The translations under genes and the position numbers were made by a program. From assembly GCF_010020825.1 (NCBI RefSeq), contig NZ_JAACJE010000001.1, positions 3,224,001-3,288,000 of the forward strand: a stretch of DNA of 64,000 bases, in the 5' to 3' direction. The notes under the pieces were generated by a model. The model was given only the letters and a program-made list of their open reading frames with translations, made no database searches and had not been told where the DNA came from. Shown here piece by piece: positions 17,512 through 27,655 of the stretch (positions within the stretch are counted from its first letter, which is position 1; each line of letters opens with the position of its first letter). This stretch comes from Acidovorax sp. 210-6 (GTDB lineage: Bacteria; Pseudomonadota; Gammaproteobacteria; Burkholderiales; Burkholderiaceae_C).

Positions 17512-18309
17512 ATGATTTTAGCGAGTAGCTCTCCCGTGGGTCTGTGGCTCGGGCTGGCAGCGGCAGCGGCCTATGCCGTGCCAGCGCTTGCGGCGGCATC
17601 GCTGCAGGCAAGCAGCGCGCGTGCAGCCTTGTGGCTGGCGTGGGTATTGCACGGCAGCGCATTGGCCTGGGCCATGCTGGAGCCCACCCCGCGTTTCGGT
17701 TTTGCGTCGGCGCTGTCCGTCACCGCGTGGCTGGTGCTCACGGTATATGCCATCGAACGCCAGTTGTTTCCCCAGCTGCAGGCGCGCTGGGCGCTGGCGG
17801 CACTGGGCAGCGTGGCCGTGCTGCTGGCACTGGTGTTTCCGGGCAGTGCGCTGCCTCTGTCAGCCACGGCCTGGCTGCCGTTGCACCTGGCACTGGGCAT
17901 CTCGGCCTATGGTCTGCTGGCGGCCGCGGTGGTGCATGCGGCCTTGATGACGCGCGCCGAACGCCGCATCCGGCTGGCCGAAGACCCCCACAGCGGCATG
18001 CCTCTGCTCACCCTGGAGCGCCTGACGTTTCGCTTCGTCACTGCGGGTTTTGTGCTGCTGACCGCCACCCTGGCCGCTGGCATGCTGTTCAGCGAAGCAC
18101 TGTACGGCCGCGCCTGGCGCTGGGATCACAAGGCCGTGTTCTCTGTGCTGTCCTGGCTGACTTTTGCGGCGCTGCTGATTGGTCGAAAACGCTTTGGCTG
18201 GCGCGGTCGCAGCGCCGTGCGCGTGCTGTATGCGGGTGCGCTGCTGCTGCTGCTGGCATATGTGGGATCGCGCTTTGCGCTGGAAGTAGTCCTGGGGCGC
18301 GCCGCATGA
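17512..18309 (+). CDS. CcsA/YpjD-like cytochrome c assembly family membrane protein
   Basis: A 265-residue polytopic membrane protein with about eight hydrophobic segments. The hallmark WDHKAVFSVLSWLTFAALL matches the WDxKxxxS-type segment of the CcsA/HemX/YpjD family, and LPLHLALGISAYGLLAAAVV carries a conserved histidine. E. coli YpjD has no settled function, while CcsA proteins take part in heme delivery for cytochrome c maturation. The position next to ffh is the same as that of ypjD in other proteobacteria, so YpjD is the better guess. Its stop overlaps the next start as ATGA at 18306-18309. Confidence 0.85.
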   Translation: MILASSSPVGLWLGLAAAAAYAVPALAAASLQASSARAALWLAWVLHGSALAWAMLEPTPRFGFASALSVTAWLVLTVYAIERQLFPQLQARWALAALGSVAVLLALVFPGSALPLSATAWLPLHLALGISAYGLLAAAVVHAALMTRAERRIRLAEDPHSGMPLLTLERLTFRFVTAGFVLLTATLAAGMLFSEALYGRAWRWDHKAVFSVLSWLTFAALLIGRKRFGWRGRSAVRVLYAGALLLLLAYVGSRFALEVVLGRAA

Positions 18310-18533
18310 AGTACCTGGTACTGCTGGGTGTGCTGGCGCTGGCCTATGCCTTGTGGCGTCAGCAGAGGCGCAGTCCGCCCCCCACACACAGAGCAAGTCC
18401 CCCGCCTCCAGCCGCCCCGCTGGATATGGTGGCCTGCGCCCATTGCGGTGTACACCTGCCCCGCGACGAGGCGATCACCATCGATGCGCGCCACTATTGC
18501 TGCGCGGAGCACCAGCAACGCGATGCACGCTGA
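18306..18533 (+). CDS. PP0621-type small zinc-ribbon-like protein
   Basis: A 75-residue protein with an N-terminal transmembrane helix (MKYLVLLGVLALAYALW), a short proline-rich linker and a C-terminal cysteine module (MVACAHCGVHLPRDEAI then HYCCAEHQ). The CxxC-x(n)-CCxxH arrangement suggests metal binding. It fits the small PP0621 family often found immediately upstream of pilS. It overlaps the CcsA-like gene by 4 bp and pilS by 11 bp, so it is translated as part of the operon. Its function is unknown. Confidence 0.8.
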   Translation: MKYLVLLGVLALAYALWRQQRRSPPPTHRASPPPPAAPLDMVACAHCGVHLPRDEAITIDARHYCCAEHQQRDAR

Positions 18534-20244
18534 GCCCCAGCCCGCCATGGCGCCTCTCCTTGCCCCAGGCGCCGAAGAGGCTCCGTTTCTGCGGCTGTGG
18601 CATGGATTTCTGACCGGCCGGGTGATGGTGGCGCTGACGCTGCTGCTGTTCATGGCAACAGGCCTGGTGCTGAACCAGAACACCGAGTCCTGGATGGTGG
18701 CACTGTGCCTGGCTTATCTGGTGTCCTCGATCGCGGTGCGCGTCATGTCCCGGCACCAGGCACCGCGCCCCCAGGCGGGCTTGCACTGGTTACCCACCAT
18801 CGGCGTAGATCTGGCGGTGGTTGCAGCCTTGCAGACATTGCACAGCGGCGGCATGAATTTCACGCCGCTGTTCGGAATGCCCATCCTGATGGCGGCAGTC
18901 CTGGGCACCCTGACCCTGGCGCTGGGCACCACGGCCGCGGCCACGCTGCTGCTGCTGGGCTGGGCGACCTGGGTGAGCGCCACCCCCGCCGGGGGCGACG
19001 CCGCACCACACTACCTCCAGGCGGCACTCACTGGAACAGGCTACTTCATCGTGGCCTTTCTCACACACCAGCTGGCCACGCGCCTGGTGCGCGAGCAGCG
19101 CCTGGCCCACACCAACCGCATGGCGGCACAGGTGCAAGGACAGGTCAGCAGCCTGGTGATCAAGAACCTGAACGACGGCGTGCTCGTCGTGGACGAGGCG
19201 TTCACGGTGCGCATGGCCAACCCGGCCGCACTGGCACTTCTCGGCTGTGCCGCCCATATGCAACCGCCGTTCAGCCTCCTGGAAAACCGTTACTGGCACC
19301 CCCTGATGCTGCTGGCGCGCCGGTGTTTCCGCCAGGGACAATCGCAAGTGGCCGACGTCAACCTGCTGGCCGAGGGCCAGAGCCCCGTGGGCCTGCACGC
19401 GCAGACCTGGCTGACATCCCCCGACCAGGAACACCCCATCGCCGAAGAAGAACGCCTGTGCGTGGTGTTTCTGCACGACCTGCGGGAGATGCAGGCCCGC
19501 CTGCGCACCGAGAAGCTGGCCGCCATGGGGCGCATGTCGGCTGCCGTGGCCCATGAAATCCGCAACCCGCTGGCCGCCATCGTGCAGGCCACCGCCCTGC
19601 TGGAGGAAGACCTCAAAGATCCGACGCATCAGCGCCTGACCCAGATGGTGCAGCAAAACGCCGACCGACTGGCGCGCATTGCCGAGGAGATTCTGGACAT
19701 CGCACGCGTCAAGCACCAGATCAGCCACGCAAACTCATCCACCATTGCGCTGGACGGCACCGTAGCGCAGGTCTGGCATGACTGGCGCGACCAGGACCCC
19801 GCGCGACGGCGCGGTCAACTCCATCTGGGTGCGCAAGACATCCATGTGGAGTTCGATCCCGAGCACCTGCGGCGCGTGCTGTTCAACCTGCTGGACAACG
19901 CGCTGCGCTACATGGGCCCCGAGGAAGACTCCCTGCAATTGTCCACCCGCGTGACGGCCTCTGGCCGCGCCAGCGTGCAGGTCTGGAGCGATGGCGCGCC
20001 ACTGGACCAGTCGATCGAGCGCCACCTGTTCGAACCCTTCTTCTCGTCCGAGAGCCGCTCCAGCGGGCTGGGCCTGTACATCTGCAGAGAGCTGTGCGAG
20101 CGCCATGGCGCCACCATCGATTACCAGCGGACAGGGCGCACCACCCAGCGTGGCGATATGCAGGGCAATGCCTTCACGGTAAGCTTCCGCAAGACCGGGC
20201 GGCTGAAGGAGCCTGCGTCGCTGTTTGACACCGTTGTTGTTTGA
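18523..20244 (+). CDS. pilS: PilS-type sensor histidine kinase
   Basis: A 573-residue membrane histidine kinase. About six hydrophobic helices fill the N-terminal third (MVALTLLLFMATGLVLNQ, LPTIGVDLAVVAALQTLH, AAATLLLLGWATWV). A PAS-like domain follows (SSLVIKNLNDGVLVVDEA), then the H-box AVAHEIRNPLAAI with the phosphorylated H344, an N-box (RRVLFNLLDNALRY) and a G-box (SGLGLYICREL). The topology and its pairing with pilR point to PilS, which controls type IV pilin transcription. The start ATG at 18523 overlaps the preceding gene by 11 bp; the start of the membrane domain supports it. Confidence 0.9.
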   Translation: MHAEPQPAMAPLLAPGAEEAPFLRLWHGFLTGRVMVALTLLLFMATGLVLNQNTESWMVALCLAYLVSSIAVRVMSRHQAPRPQAGLHWLPTIGVDLAVVAALQTLHSGGMNFTPLFGMPILMAAVLGTLTLALGTTAAATLLLLGWATWVSATPAGGDAAPHYLQAALTGTGYFIVAFLTHQLATRLVREQRLAHTNRMAAQVQGQVSSLVIKNLNDGVLVVDEAFTVRMANPAALALLGCAAHMQPPFSLLENRYWHPLMLLARRCFRQGQSQVADVNLLAEGQSPVGLHAQTWLTSPDQEHPIAEEERLCVVFLHDLREMQARLRTEKLAAMGRMSAAVAHEIRNPLAAIVQATALLEEDLKDPTHQRLTQMVQQNADRLARIAEEILDIARVKHQISHANSSTIALDGTVAQVWHDWRDQDPARRRGQLHLGAQDIHVEFDPEHLRRVLFNLLDNALRYMGPEEDSLQLSTRVTASGRASVQVWSDGAPLDQSIERHLFEPFFSSESRSSGLGLYICRELCERHGATIDYQRTGRTTQRGDMQGNAFTVSFRKTGRLKEPASLFDTVVV

Positions 20245-20249
20245 TTCCC

Positions 20250-21726
<1,477 letters not shown>

Positions 21727-21746
<20 letters not shown>

Positions 21747-22326
21747 GCCCAATACGCAGCCCTGGCAGGGTGGCTGGCACACTGGCGCCAAGGCCCTGTC
21801 TTCGCCCCATTGCGGCCCACGGCCCGAGGGCGCCCTGATCGATCTGATTGTGGTGCATTCGATCAGCCTGCCGCCCGGTGAGTATGGCGGGCGCGCCGTG
21901 CACGACCTGTTCGTGGGCCGCCTGGACTGGGATGCGCACCCCTACTTCCAAGGCATCCGAGGCCTGCAGGTATCGGCCCATTTCTTGATCACCCGTGAAG
22001 GCGCACTGTGGCAGTTTGTGGATTGCGACCAGCGCGCCTGGCACGCCGGGCGCTCCAGCTACCGAGGCCGCATGGAGTGCAACGACGACTCGGTGGGCAT
22101 CGAGCTCGAAGGCCTGGAAGGCCTGCACTTCGAGCCTGCACAGTACACAGCCCTGGCGCAGCTTTGCAAGGACCTGGCACTGCGCTACCCCATTGCCCAT
22201 GTGGCGGGCCACGAGCACATCGCCCCAGGCCGCAAGGCCGACCCGGGCGCTGGTTTTGACTGGCCCCGCCTGCAAGGCCTGCTCGGCTGGGCTCCCGAAC
22301 GCTTCCCGGCCACCATTAGTCCGTAA
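21727..22326 (+). CDS. ampD: 1,6-anhydro-N-acetylmuramyl-L-alanine amidase AmpD
   Basis: A cytoplasmic zinc amidase of 199 residues that removes the peptide from 1,6-anhydro-MurNAc in peptidoglycan recycling. Zinc-ligand regions are visible: LIDLIVVHSISLPPG (first His) and HVAGHEHIAPGRKADPG (second His and Asp). WHAGRSSYRGRMECNDDSVGIELEG is the conserved substrate-binding core. The N-terminus (PWQGGWHTGAKALSSPH) corresponds to the usual start of AmpD. It overlaps the pilR 3' end by 20 bp. A stable hairpin without a T-run (22345-22369) follows. Confidence 0.95.
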
Positions 22327-22400
22327 CCTCCCCACCCCTTGACCCCTGGCCTGCCACCGGCAAGCCAGGCACGGTGCTGCACGTTTTCCGGATCGTCGAT

Positions 22401-22447
22401 ACACTACATATAGTGTTTTGTTTTTAATAAAACATTACCTATGGTGT
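22401..22447 (+). promoter_or_regulatory. Tandem NrdR-box-like sites upstream of nrdA
   Basis: ACACTACATATAGTGT at 22401-22416 differs from the palindromic NrdR box (ACACTATATATAGTGT) at one position. A second, weaker 16-mer, ACATTACCTATGGTGT, is at 22432-22447. The two start 31 bp apart, close to three helical turns, the spacing usual for paired NrdR boxes. NrdR represses ribonucleotide reductase genes when dATP is abundant, so nrdAB is very likely under NrdR control. Confidence 0.8.
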
Positions 22448-22529
22448 TTGATTGACTGCTATCAAAACACCATGCAGCGCAAGCAGCGCTGCCCTTTGTC
22501 CGTGTTTCGACCACCCTTTGGAGGACACC

Positions 22530-25436
22530 GTGCCCACCACCCAGCCCAGCCCCGCACCAGCACCCCACACGCTGCCCATAGCGACCCCGCCATCCCACGC
22601 CTTGCCCCCACCCGTTGCCGGGACGTCGAGCCTGGCCCACTACCAGATCATTCGGCGCAATGGTGCGGTGGTTCCTTTCGAGCCTCCCAAGATCGCTGTG
22701 GCCATGATGAAAGCCTTCCTGGCAGTGCACGGTACCCAAGGCGCCGTATCGGCCAGTGTGCGTGATGCGGTGGAGGCATTGACCCACACCGTGGTCCGCG
22801 CCCTGCTGCGCTCGCGCCCCCATGGCGGCACCTTCCACATCGAGGACGTGCAGGACCAGGTGGAACTGGGACTGATGCGCGGCGGCCACCACGAAGTGGC
22901 GCGTGCATATGTGCTGTACCGCGAGCAACGGGCACAGGAGCGGCAGCGAACGGCACAGCCCCCTCAGGACGCCACGCCGGTGCTGCATGTGACCGATGGT
23001 TCCCAAAGGCGCGCGCTGGACGTGCACAGCCTGCGAGCGCTGGTGGAGTCGGCATGTACCGGCCTGGATGCGGCGGTGCAGGCCGCGCCCATCGTGCAGG
23101 AAACGCTGCGCAACCTGTACGACGGCATTGCCGTGCAGGACGTGCACAAGGCCGCCATCCTGGCCGCACGCACCCTGATCGAGAAGGAGCCCGGCTACAC
23201 CTATGCGACAGCACGCCTGCTGCTGCACTCCATCGTCCGGGAAGTTCTGGGGCATGAGCTAACACATGCCGAGCTCGCCCCCCACTATGGCGAGCAGTTT
23301 GTCGAGGGTCTACGCAAGGGTGTCGAGCACCGCCTGCTGGACGAACGGCTGCTGCAGTTCGATGTGCAGCGTCTGGGGGCCGCACTGGTGCCCTCGCGCG
23401 ACCTGCAGTTCGACTACCTGGGGCTGCAAACCCTGTACGACCGCTACTTTCTGCACGTACAGCAACGGCGCTTTGAACTGCCCCAGGCCTTCTTCATGCG
23501 CGTGGCCATGGGACTGGCACTGAACGAGATCGACCGCGAGGCCCGCGCCATCGAGTTCTATGAGCTGCTGTCGTCGTTTGACTTCATGTCGAGCACGCCC
23601 ACGCTGTTCAACAGCGGTACGCCGCGCTCGCAACTGTCGAGCTGCTATCTCACCACCGTACCCGACACGCTCGACGGCATCTACGAATCGCTCAAGGAAA
23701 ACGCCCTACTGTCCAAGTACGCAGGAGGTCTGGGCAACGACTGGACGCGCGTGCGCGCACTGGGCAGCCATATCCAGGGAACCAACGGCCAGTCCCAGGG
23801 CGTGGTGCCTTTCCTCAAGGTCGTCAACGACACCGCCGTGGCCGTGAACCAAGGCGGCAAACGCAAGGGCGCGGTGTGCGCCTACCTGGAGACCTGGCAC
23901 CTGGACATCGAAGAGTTCCTGGAGCTGCGCAAAAACACGGGCGATGACAGGCGCCGCACGCACGACATGAACACGGCCCACTGGATTCCGGATCTGTTCA
24001 TGAAACGTGTGCTGGAAAACGGCCCCTGGACCCTGTTTTCGCCTGCCGACGTGCCCGACCTGCACGAGCGCTATGGCACCGATTTTGAGGCGGCCTATCT
24101 GGCCTACGAAGACAAGGCGCAGCGCGGCGACATTCACCCCACCAAGACCGTGCAGGCCACGGACCTGTGGCGCAAGATGCTGACTATGCTGTTCGAAACA
24201 GGCCATCCATGGATCACATTCAAGGACGCCTGCAACGTGCGCTCGCCTCAGCAACACGCAGGGGTGGTGCACTCGTCCAACCTGTGCACGGAAATCACCC
24301 TCAACACCAGCGACCAAGAAACCGCTGTGTGCAACCTGGGCTCCATCAACCTGGCACGCCACATCAAGGACGGCGGCATAGACCATGACAAGCTGCGGCG
24401 CACGGTGGGCACGGCCATGCGCATGCTCGACAACGTGATCGACATCAACTACTACGCCGTGAAGAAAGCACGCGATGCCAACCTGCGCCACCGCCCGGTG
24501 GGGCTGGGCCTGATGGGGTTTCAGGATGCGCTGTACGCACTGCGCATCCCCTACGCCAGCGAGGCGGCGGTGGTTTTCGCCGACCATTCCACGGAGGCGC
24601 TGTGCTACTACGCCTACTGGGCATCATCCGACCTGGCAGCAGAGCGCGGGCGCTATTCCAGCTACCAGGGCTCCCTGTGGGACCAGGGGGTCCTCCCGCT
24701 CGACAGCATCGACCTGCTCGCACGCGAACGTGGCGGCCATGTGGAAGTGGACCGCAGCACCACACTGAACTGGGATGCACTGCGCCAAAAGATCAGGCAT
24801 GACGGCATGCGCAACTCCAACTGTGTGGCGATTGCACCGACCGCCACCATCTCCAACATCGTGGGCGTGGATGCGTCCATCGAACCCTGCTTCGGCAACC
24901 TGTCGGTGAAATCCAACCTGTCGGGCGAGTTCACCGTGGTCAACCAAGCGCTGGTAAGCGAGCTCAAGGCACTGGGTTTGTGGGACGAGGTGATGCTCAT
25001 GGACCTCAAGCATTTCAATGGTTCCCTGCTGCCGATCGACCGCGTTCCGCAAGAGATCAAGGTGCTCTATGCAACGGCCTTCGAGATCGATCCAAGCTGG
25101 TTGGTGGAAGCCGCCGCGCGGCGCCAGAAATGGATCGATCAGGCCCAGAGCCTGAACATCTACATGGCCGGCGCCTCCGGCAAGAAGCTCGATGCGCTGT
25201 ACCGACTGGCGTGGCTGCGCGGGCTCAAGACCACCTACTACCTGCGCACGCACAGTGCCAGCCATGTGGAGATGAGCACCGTGAACAAGCGACAGCTCAA
25301 CGCCGTCTCCACCGATATGGATGCGCAGGCCCTGACGGCCGGTGCATCTTCCACGAGCACGGGCCATGGCGACCTGCCTGCCAGTGATGTGCGCATGTGC
25401 GCCATCGACGATCCCTCCTGCGAAGCCTGTCAGTGA
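22530..25436 (+). CDS. nrdA: Class Ia ribonucleoside-diphosphate reductase, alpha subunit
   Basis: The large subunit that reduces ribonucleoside diphosphates to deoxyribonucleotides. A GTG start at 22530 is chosen because GGAGG lies 5 bp upstream and no suitable ATG precedes the domain; this gives 968 residues. A proline-rich leader is followed by an ATP-cone (YQIIRRNGAVVPFEPPKIAV to RAYVLYREQR) for allosteric control. The catalytic core shows STPTLFNSGTPRSQLSSCYL, NLCTEITLNTSDQETAVCNL (redox cysteines) and IAPTATISNIVGVDASIEP. The C-terminal thiol pair is CEAC (DPSCEACQ). It pairs with nrdB, 130 bp downstream, and lies behind NrdR-like boxes. Confidence 0.96.
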   Translation: MPTTQPSPAPAPHTLPIATPPSHALPPPVAGTSSLAHYQIIRRNGAVVPFEPPKIAVAMMKAFLAVHGTQGAVSASVRDAVEALTHTVVRALLRSRPHGGTFHIEDVQDQVELGLMRGGHHEVARAYVLYREQRAQERQRTAQPPQDATPVLHVTDGSQRRALDVHSLRALVESACTGLDAAVQAAPIVQETLRNLYDGIAVQDVHKAAILAARTLIEKEPGYTYATARLLLHSIVREVLGHELTHAELAPHYGEQFVEGLRKGVEHRLLDERLLQFDVQRLGAALVPSRDLQFDYLGLQTLYDRYFLHVQQRRFELPQAFFMRVAMGLALNEIDREARAIEFYELLSSFDFMSSTPTLFNSGTPRSQLSSCYLTTVPDTLDGIYESLKENALLSKYAGGLGNDWTRVRALGSHIQGTNGQSQGVVPFLKVVNDTAVAVNQGGKRKGAVCAYLETWHLDIEEFLELRKNTGDDRRRTHDMNTAHWIPDLFMKRVLENGPWTLFSPADVPDLHERYGTDFEAAYLAYEDKAQRGDIHPTKTVQATDLWRKMLTMLFETGHPWITFKDACNVRSPQQHAGVVHSSNLCTEITLNTSDQETAVCNLGSINLARHIKDGGIDHDKLRRTVGTAMRMLDNVIDINYYAVKKARDANLRHRPVGLGLMGFQDALYALRIPYASEAAVVFADHSTEALCYYAYWASSDLAAERGRYSSYQGSLWDQGVLPLDSIDLLARERGGHVEVDRSTTLNWDALRQKIRHDGMRNSNCVAIAPTATISNIVGVDASIEPCFGNLSVKSNLSGEFTVVNQALVSELKALGLWDEVMLMDLKHFNGSLLPIDRVPQEIKVLYATAFEIDPSWLVEAAARRQKWIDQAQSLNIYMAGASGKKLDALYRLAWLRGLKTTYYLRTHSASHVEMSTVNKRQLNAVSTDMDAQALTAGASSTSTGHGDLPASDVRMCAIDDPSCEACQ

Positions 25437-25440
25437 TCGC

Positions 25441-25480
25441 ACACACGCAAGACGCGATCTCTGCATCGCCTTGCGTGTGT
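25441..25480 (+). terminator. Long stem-loop between nrdA and nrdB
   Basis: ACACACGCAAG (25441-25451) pairs perfectly with CTTGCGTGTGT (25470-25480). An inner GCGAT/ATCGC stem has a two-base bulge on one side, and a short TTTTG follows. It starts four bases after the nrdA stop. It could be a partial terminator that lowers nrdB expression or a 3' mRNA-stabilising structure. Confidence 0.6.
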
Positions 25481-25566
25481 TTTGACGCAACAAATCCGCG
25501 CAGCGCAACGCAAGCGTGCTTTTCTTTTTGCAGCGCTGCTTCCATAATTCACGCACTGGAAAAACC

Positions 25567-26766
25567 ATGTTGACCTGGGACGAAGAAGTCACCTCCGCAT
25601 TGGCAAAAACCGCATACGCTGGTCTGCAACAACACCGCGTGGTGGACACGCCACCGCCTCCATCCGCCACTGCAGCACAAACCGACCGCACCGCTGCAAG
25701 CACCGTGGCCCCTGCCCGCACCGCTCCCGAATCCAGAGCATCGGGCACACACCGCATCCAGGCCGCCGACAAGCGCATCATCAACGGCAAGACCGATGTC
25801 AACCAGTTGGTGCCCTTCAAGTACCAGTGGGCCTGGGAGAAGTACCTCGCCACTTGCGCCAATCACTGGATGCCGCAAGAGGTCAACATGTCGCGCGACA
25901 TCGCGCTGTGGAAGAACCCCCAGGGCCTGACCGAAGATGAGCGGCGCATCGTCAAGCGCAACCTCGGCTTCTTCGTCACGGCAGACTCGCTGGCGGCCAA
26001 CAACATCGTGCTCGGCACCTACCGCCACATCACAGCTCCGGAGTGCCGCCAGTTCCTGTTGCGCCAGGCCTTCGAAGAAGCCATCCACACGCATGCCTAT
26101 CAGTACATCGTCGAGTCTCTGGGGCTGGACGAGGGCGAGATCTTCAATGCCTACCATGAGGTCCCGTCCATCCGCGACAAGGACGAATTCCTGGTGCCGT
26201 TCATCGACACCATCATGGACCCGGCCTTCCACACCGGCACACCCGACAACGACCAGAAGCTGCTCAAGAGCCTGATCGTCTTTGCCTGCCTGATGGAAGG
26301 GCTGTTCTTCTACGTCGGCTTCACCCAGATCCTCGCCCTGGGCCGTCAGAACAAGATGACCGGGGCCGCCGAGCAGTACCAATACATCCTGCGCGACGAG
26401 TCCATGCACTGCAACTTCGGCATCGATCTGATCAACCAGATCAAGCTGGAGAACCCACACCTGTGGACAGCGCATTTCAAGGAAGAGATCAAGGCCTTGT
26501 TCGCGCAGGCCGTCGATCTGGAATACCGATACGCCGAGGACACCATGCCCCGGGGCGTGCTCGGCATGAACGCATCGATGTTCAAAGGCTACCTGCGTTA
26601 CATCGCCAATCGCCGTGCCCAGCAGATCGGACTGGAGGCACTCTTCCCCCACGAGGAAAACCCGTTCCCGTGGATGAGCGAAATGATCGACCTGAAGAAG
26701 GAACGCAACTTCTTCGAAACCCGCGTGATCGAGTACCAATCGGGCGGCGCACTCTCCTGGGATTGA
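25567..26766 (+). CDS. nrdB: Class Ia ribonucleoside-diphosphate reductase, beta subunit
   Basis: The 399-residue radical-generating subunit. The di-iron/tyrosyl signature is intact: SRDIALW (Asp ligand), E171-x2-H174 with the radical tyrosine Y178 in [16 protein letters not shown], a glutamate in [11 protein letters not shown], and E-x2-H in [11 protein letters not shown]. It is therefore a tyrosyl-radical class Ia enzyme. The N-terminus carries an extra Ala/Thr/Pro-rich linker (about residues 25-60) ahead of the conserved [18 protein letters not shown]. The ATG at 25567 follows GGAAAAACC. It is transcribed after nrdA, probably as one operon with an intervening hairpin. Confidence 0.96.
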   Translation: MLTWDEEVTSALAKTAYAGLQQHRVVDTPPPPSATAAQTDRTAASTVAPARTAPESRASGTHRIQAADKRIINGKTDVNQLVPFKYQWAWEKYLATCANHWMPQEVNMSRDIALWKNPQGLTEDERRIVKRNLGFFVTADSLAANNIVLGTYRHITAPECRQFLLRQAFEEAIHTHAYQYIVESLGLDEGEIFNAYHEVPSIRDKDEFLVPFIDTIMDPAFHTGTPDNDQKLLKSLIVFACLMEGLFFYVGFTQILALGRQNKMTGAAEQYQYILRDESMHCNFGIDLINQIKLENPHLWTAHFKEEIKALFAQAVDLEYRYAEDTMPRGVLGMNASMFKGYLRYIANRRAQQIGLEALFPHEENPFPWMSEMIDLKKERNFFETRVIEYQSGGALSWD

Positions 26767-26936
26767 CACAGCGCCATGCCACAACACACCACGCCCCGCA
26801 CACCACGGCCCGCCCCAGGCCGTACTGCGGAGCGTTACTGCATTCATGGAGATGGGAGGGTCCCCAACGCCATGGATCGCTTTGGGTCTTGCGCAGACCT
26901 GAAGTGCTCTCAATCCAATGACCCAAGGAGAAAATG

Positions 26937-27593
26937 ATGGCAACTGCGAAGAAACCGGCCGCCAAGAAGGCCGCCGCCCCTGCGAAGAAAGCTGCACCGG
27001 CCAAGAAGGCTGCTGCCCCAGCGAAGAAGGCCGCTGCACCCGCCAAGAAGGCCGCTGCTCCTGCGAAGAAGGCCGCTGCACCCGCCAAGAAGGCTGCCGC
27101 TCCTGCGAAGAAGGCCGCCGCACCCGCCAAGAAAGCTGCCGCTCCTGCGAAGAAGGCTGCTGCTCCTGCGAAGAAGGCCGCTGCTCCTGCGAAGAAGGCC
27201 GCTGCTCCCGCCAAGAAGGCTGCTGCTCCTGCGAAGAAGGCTGCACCCGCCAAGAAGGCTGCGGCTCCTGCGAAGAAGGCCGCTGCTCCCGCCAAGAAGG
27301 CTGCTGCTCCTGCGAAGAAGGCCGCTGCACCCGCCAAGAAGGCTGCCGCTCCTGCCAAGAAGGCTGCACCCGCCAAGAAGGCCGCTGCTCCTGCAAAGAA
27401 GGCCGCTGCACCCGCCAAGAAGGCTGCCGCTCCTGCCAAGAAGGCTGCACCCGCCAAGAAGGCCGCTGCTCCTGCAAAGAAGGCCGCAGCCCCTGCGAAG
27501 AAGGCCGCTGCAGAAAAACCTGCCGCCCCTGCCGCACAGACCACGCTCAATCCCCAGGCGGCCTGGCCCTTCCCTACGGGCGCAAAGCCCTGA
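26937..27593 (+). CDS. Histone H1-like Lys/Ala/Pro-repeat DNA-binding protein
   Basis: A protein of about 218 residues built almost wholly from a KKAAAPA heptad repeated about 26 times, with a few six-residue KKAAPA units. It ends in a non-repetitive tail (EKPAAPAAQTTLNPQAAWPF). The composition resembles eukaryotic H1 tails and bacterial AlgP/HctB/Bph-type nucleoid proteins, so non-specific DNA binding is likely. Two ATGs are adjacent (26934 and 26937); the second has better spacing (6 bp) from AAGGAG. The 21-bp DNA repeats are near-identical and should be prone to length change. It is followed by a clear terminator. The 170 bp before it hold no gene that I can see. Confidence 0.9.
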   Translation: MATAKKPAAKKAAAPAKKAAPAKKAAAPAKKAAAPAKKAAAPAKKAAAPAKKAAAPAKKAAAPAKKAAAPAKKAAAPAKKAAAPAKKAAAPAKKAAAPAKKAAPAKKAAAPAKKAAAPAKKAAAPAKKAAAPAKKAAAPAKKAAPAKKAAAPAKKAAAPAKKAAAPAKKAAPAKKAAAPAKKAAAPAKKAAAEKPAAPAAQTTLNPQAAWPFPTGAKP

Positions 27594-27620
27594 GATTCAG
27601 GGCCCCTGGCCCTGTCTCCA

Positions 27621-27647
27621 ACCCGGTGCCCAGCACCGGGTTTTTTT
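27621..27647 (+). terminator. Rho-independent terminator after the H1-like gene
   Basis: ACCCGGTGC (27621-27629), a three-base loop, GCACCGGGT (27633-27641) and a run of seven Ts. It ends nine bases before the stop codon of the convergent PfkB kinase gene. Confidence 0.9.
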
Positions 27648-27655
27648 ATGGCAAA

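Noticed and set aside
22345-22369. Terminator after ampD
   Set aside because: The hairpin is stable, but no T-run follows, so it is not called as a terminator.
26940-27520. Possible CRISPR array
   Set aside because: The repeats are contiguous 21-bp coding units without unique spacers.
26582-27550. Minus-strand Phe/Ala/Gly repeat protein
   Set aside because: It is the reverse reading of the KKAAAPA repeats. The plus-strand frame has a good ribosome-binding site and a terminator.
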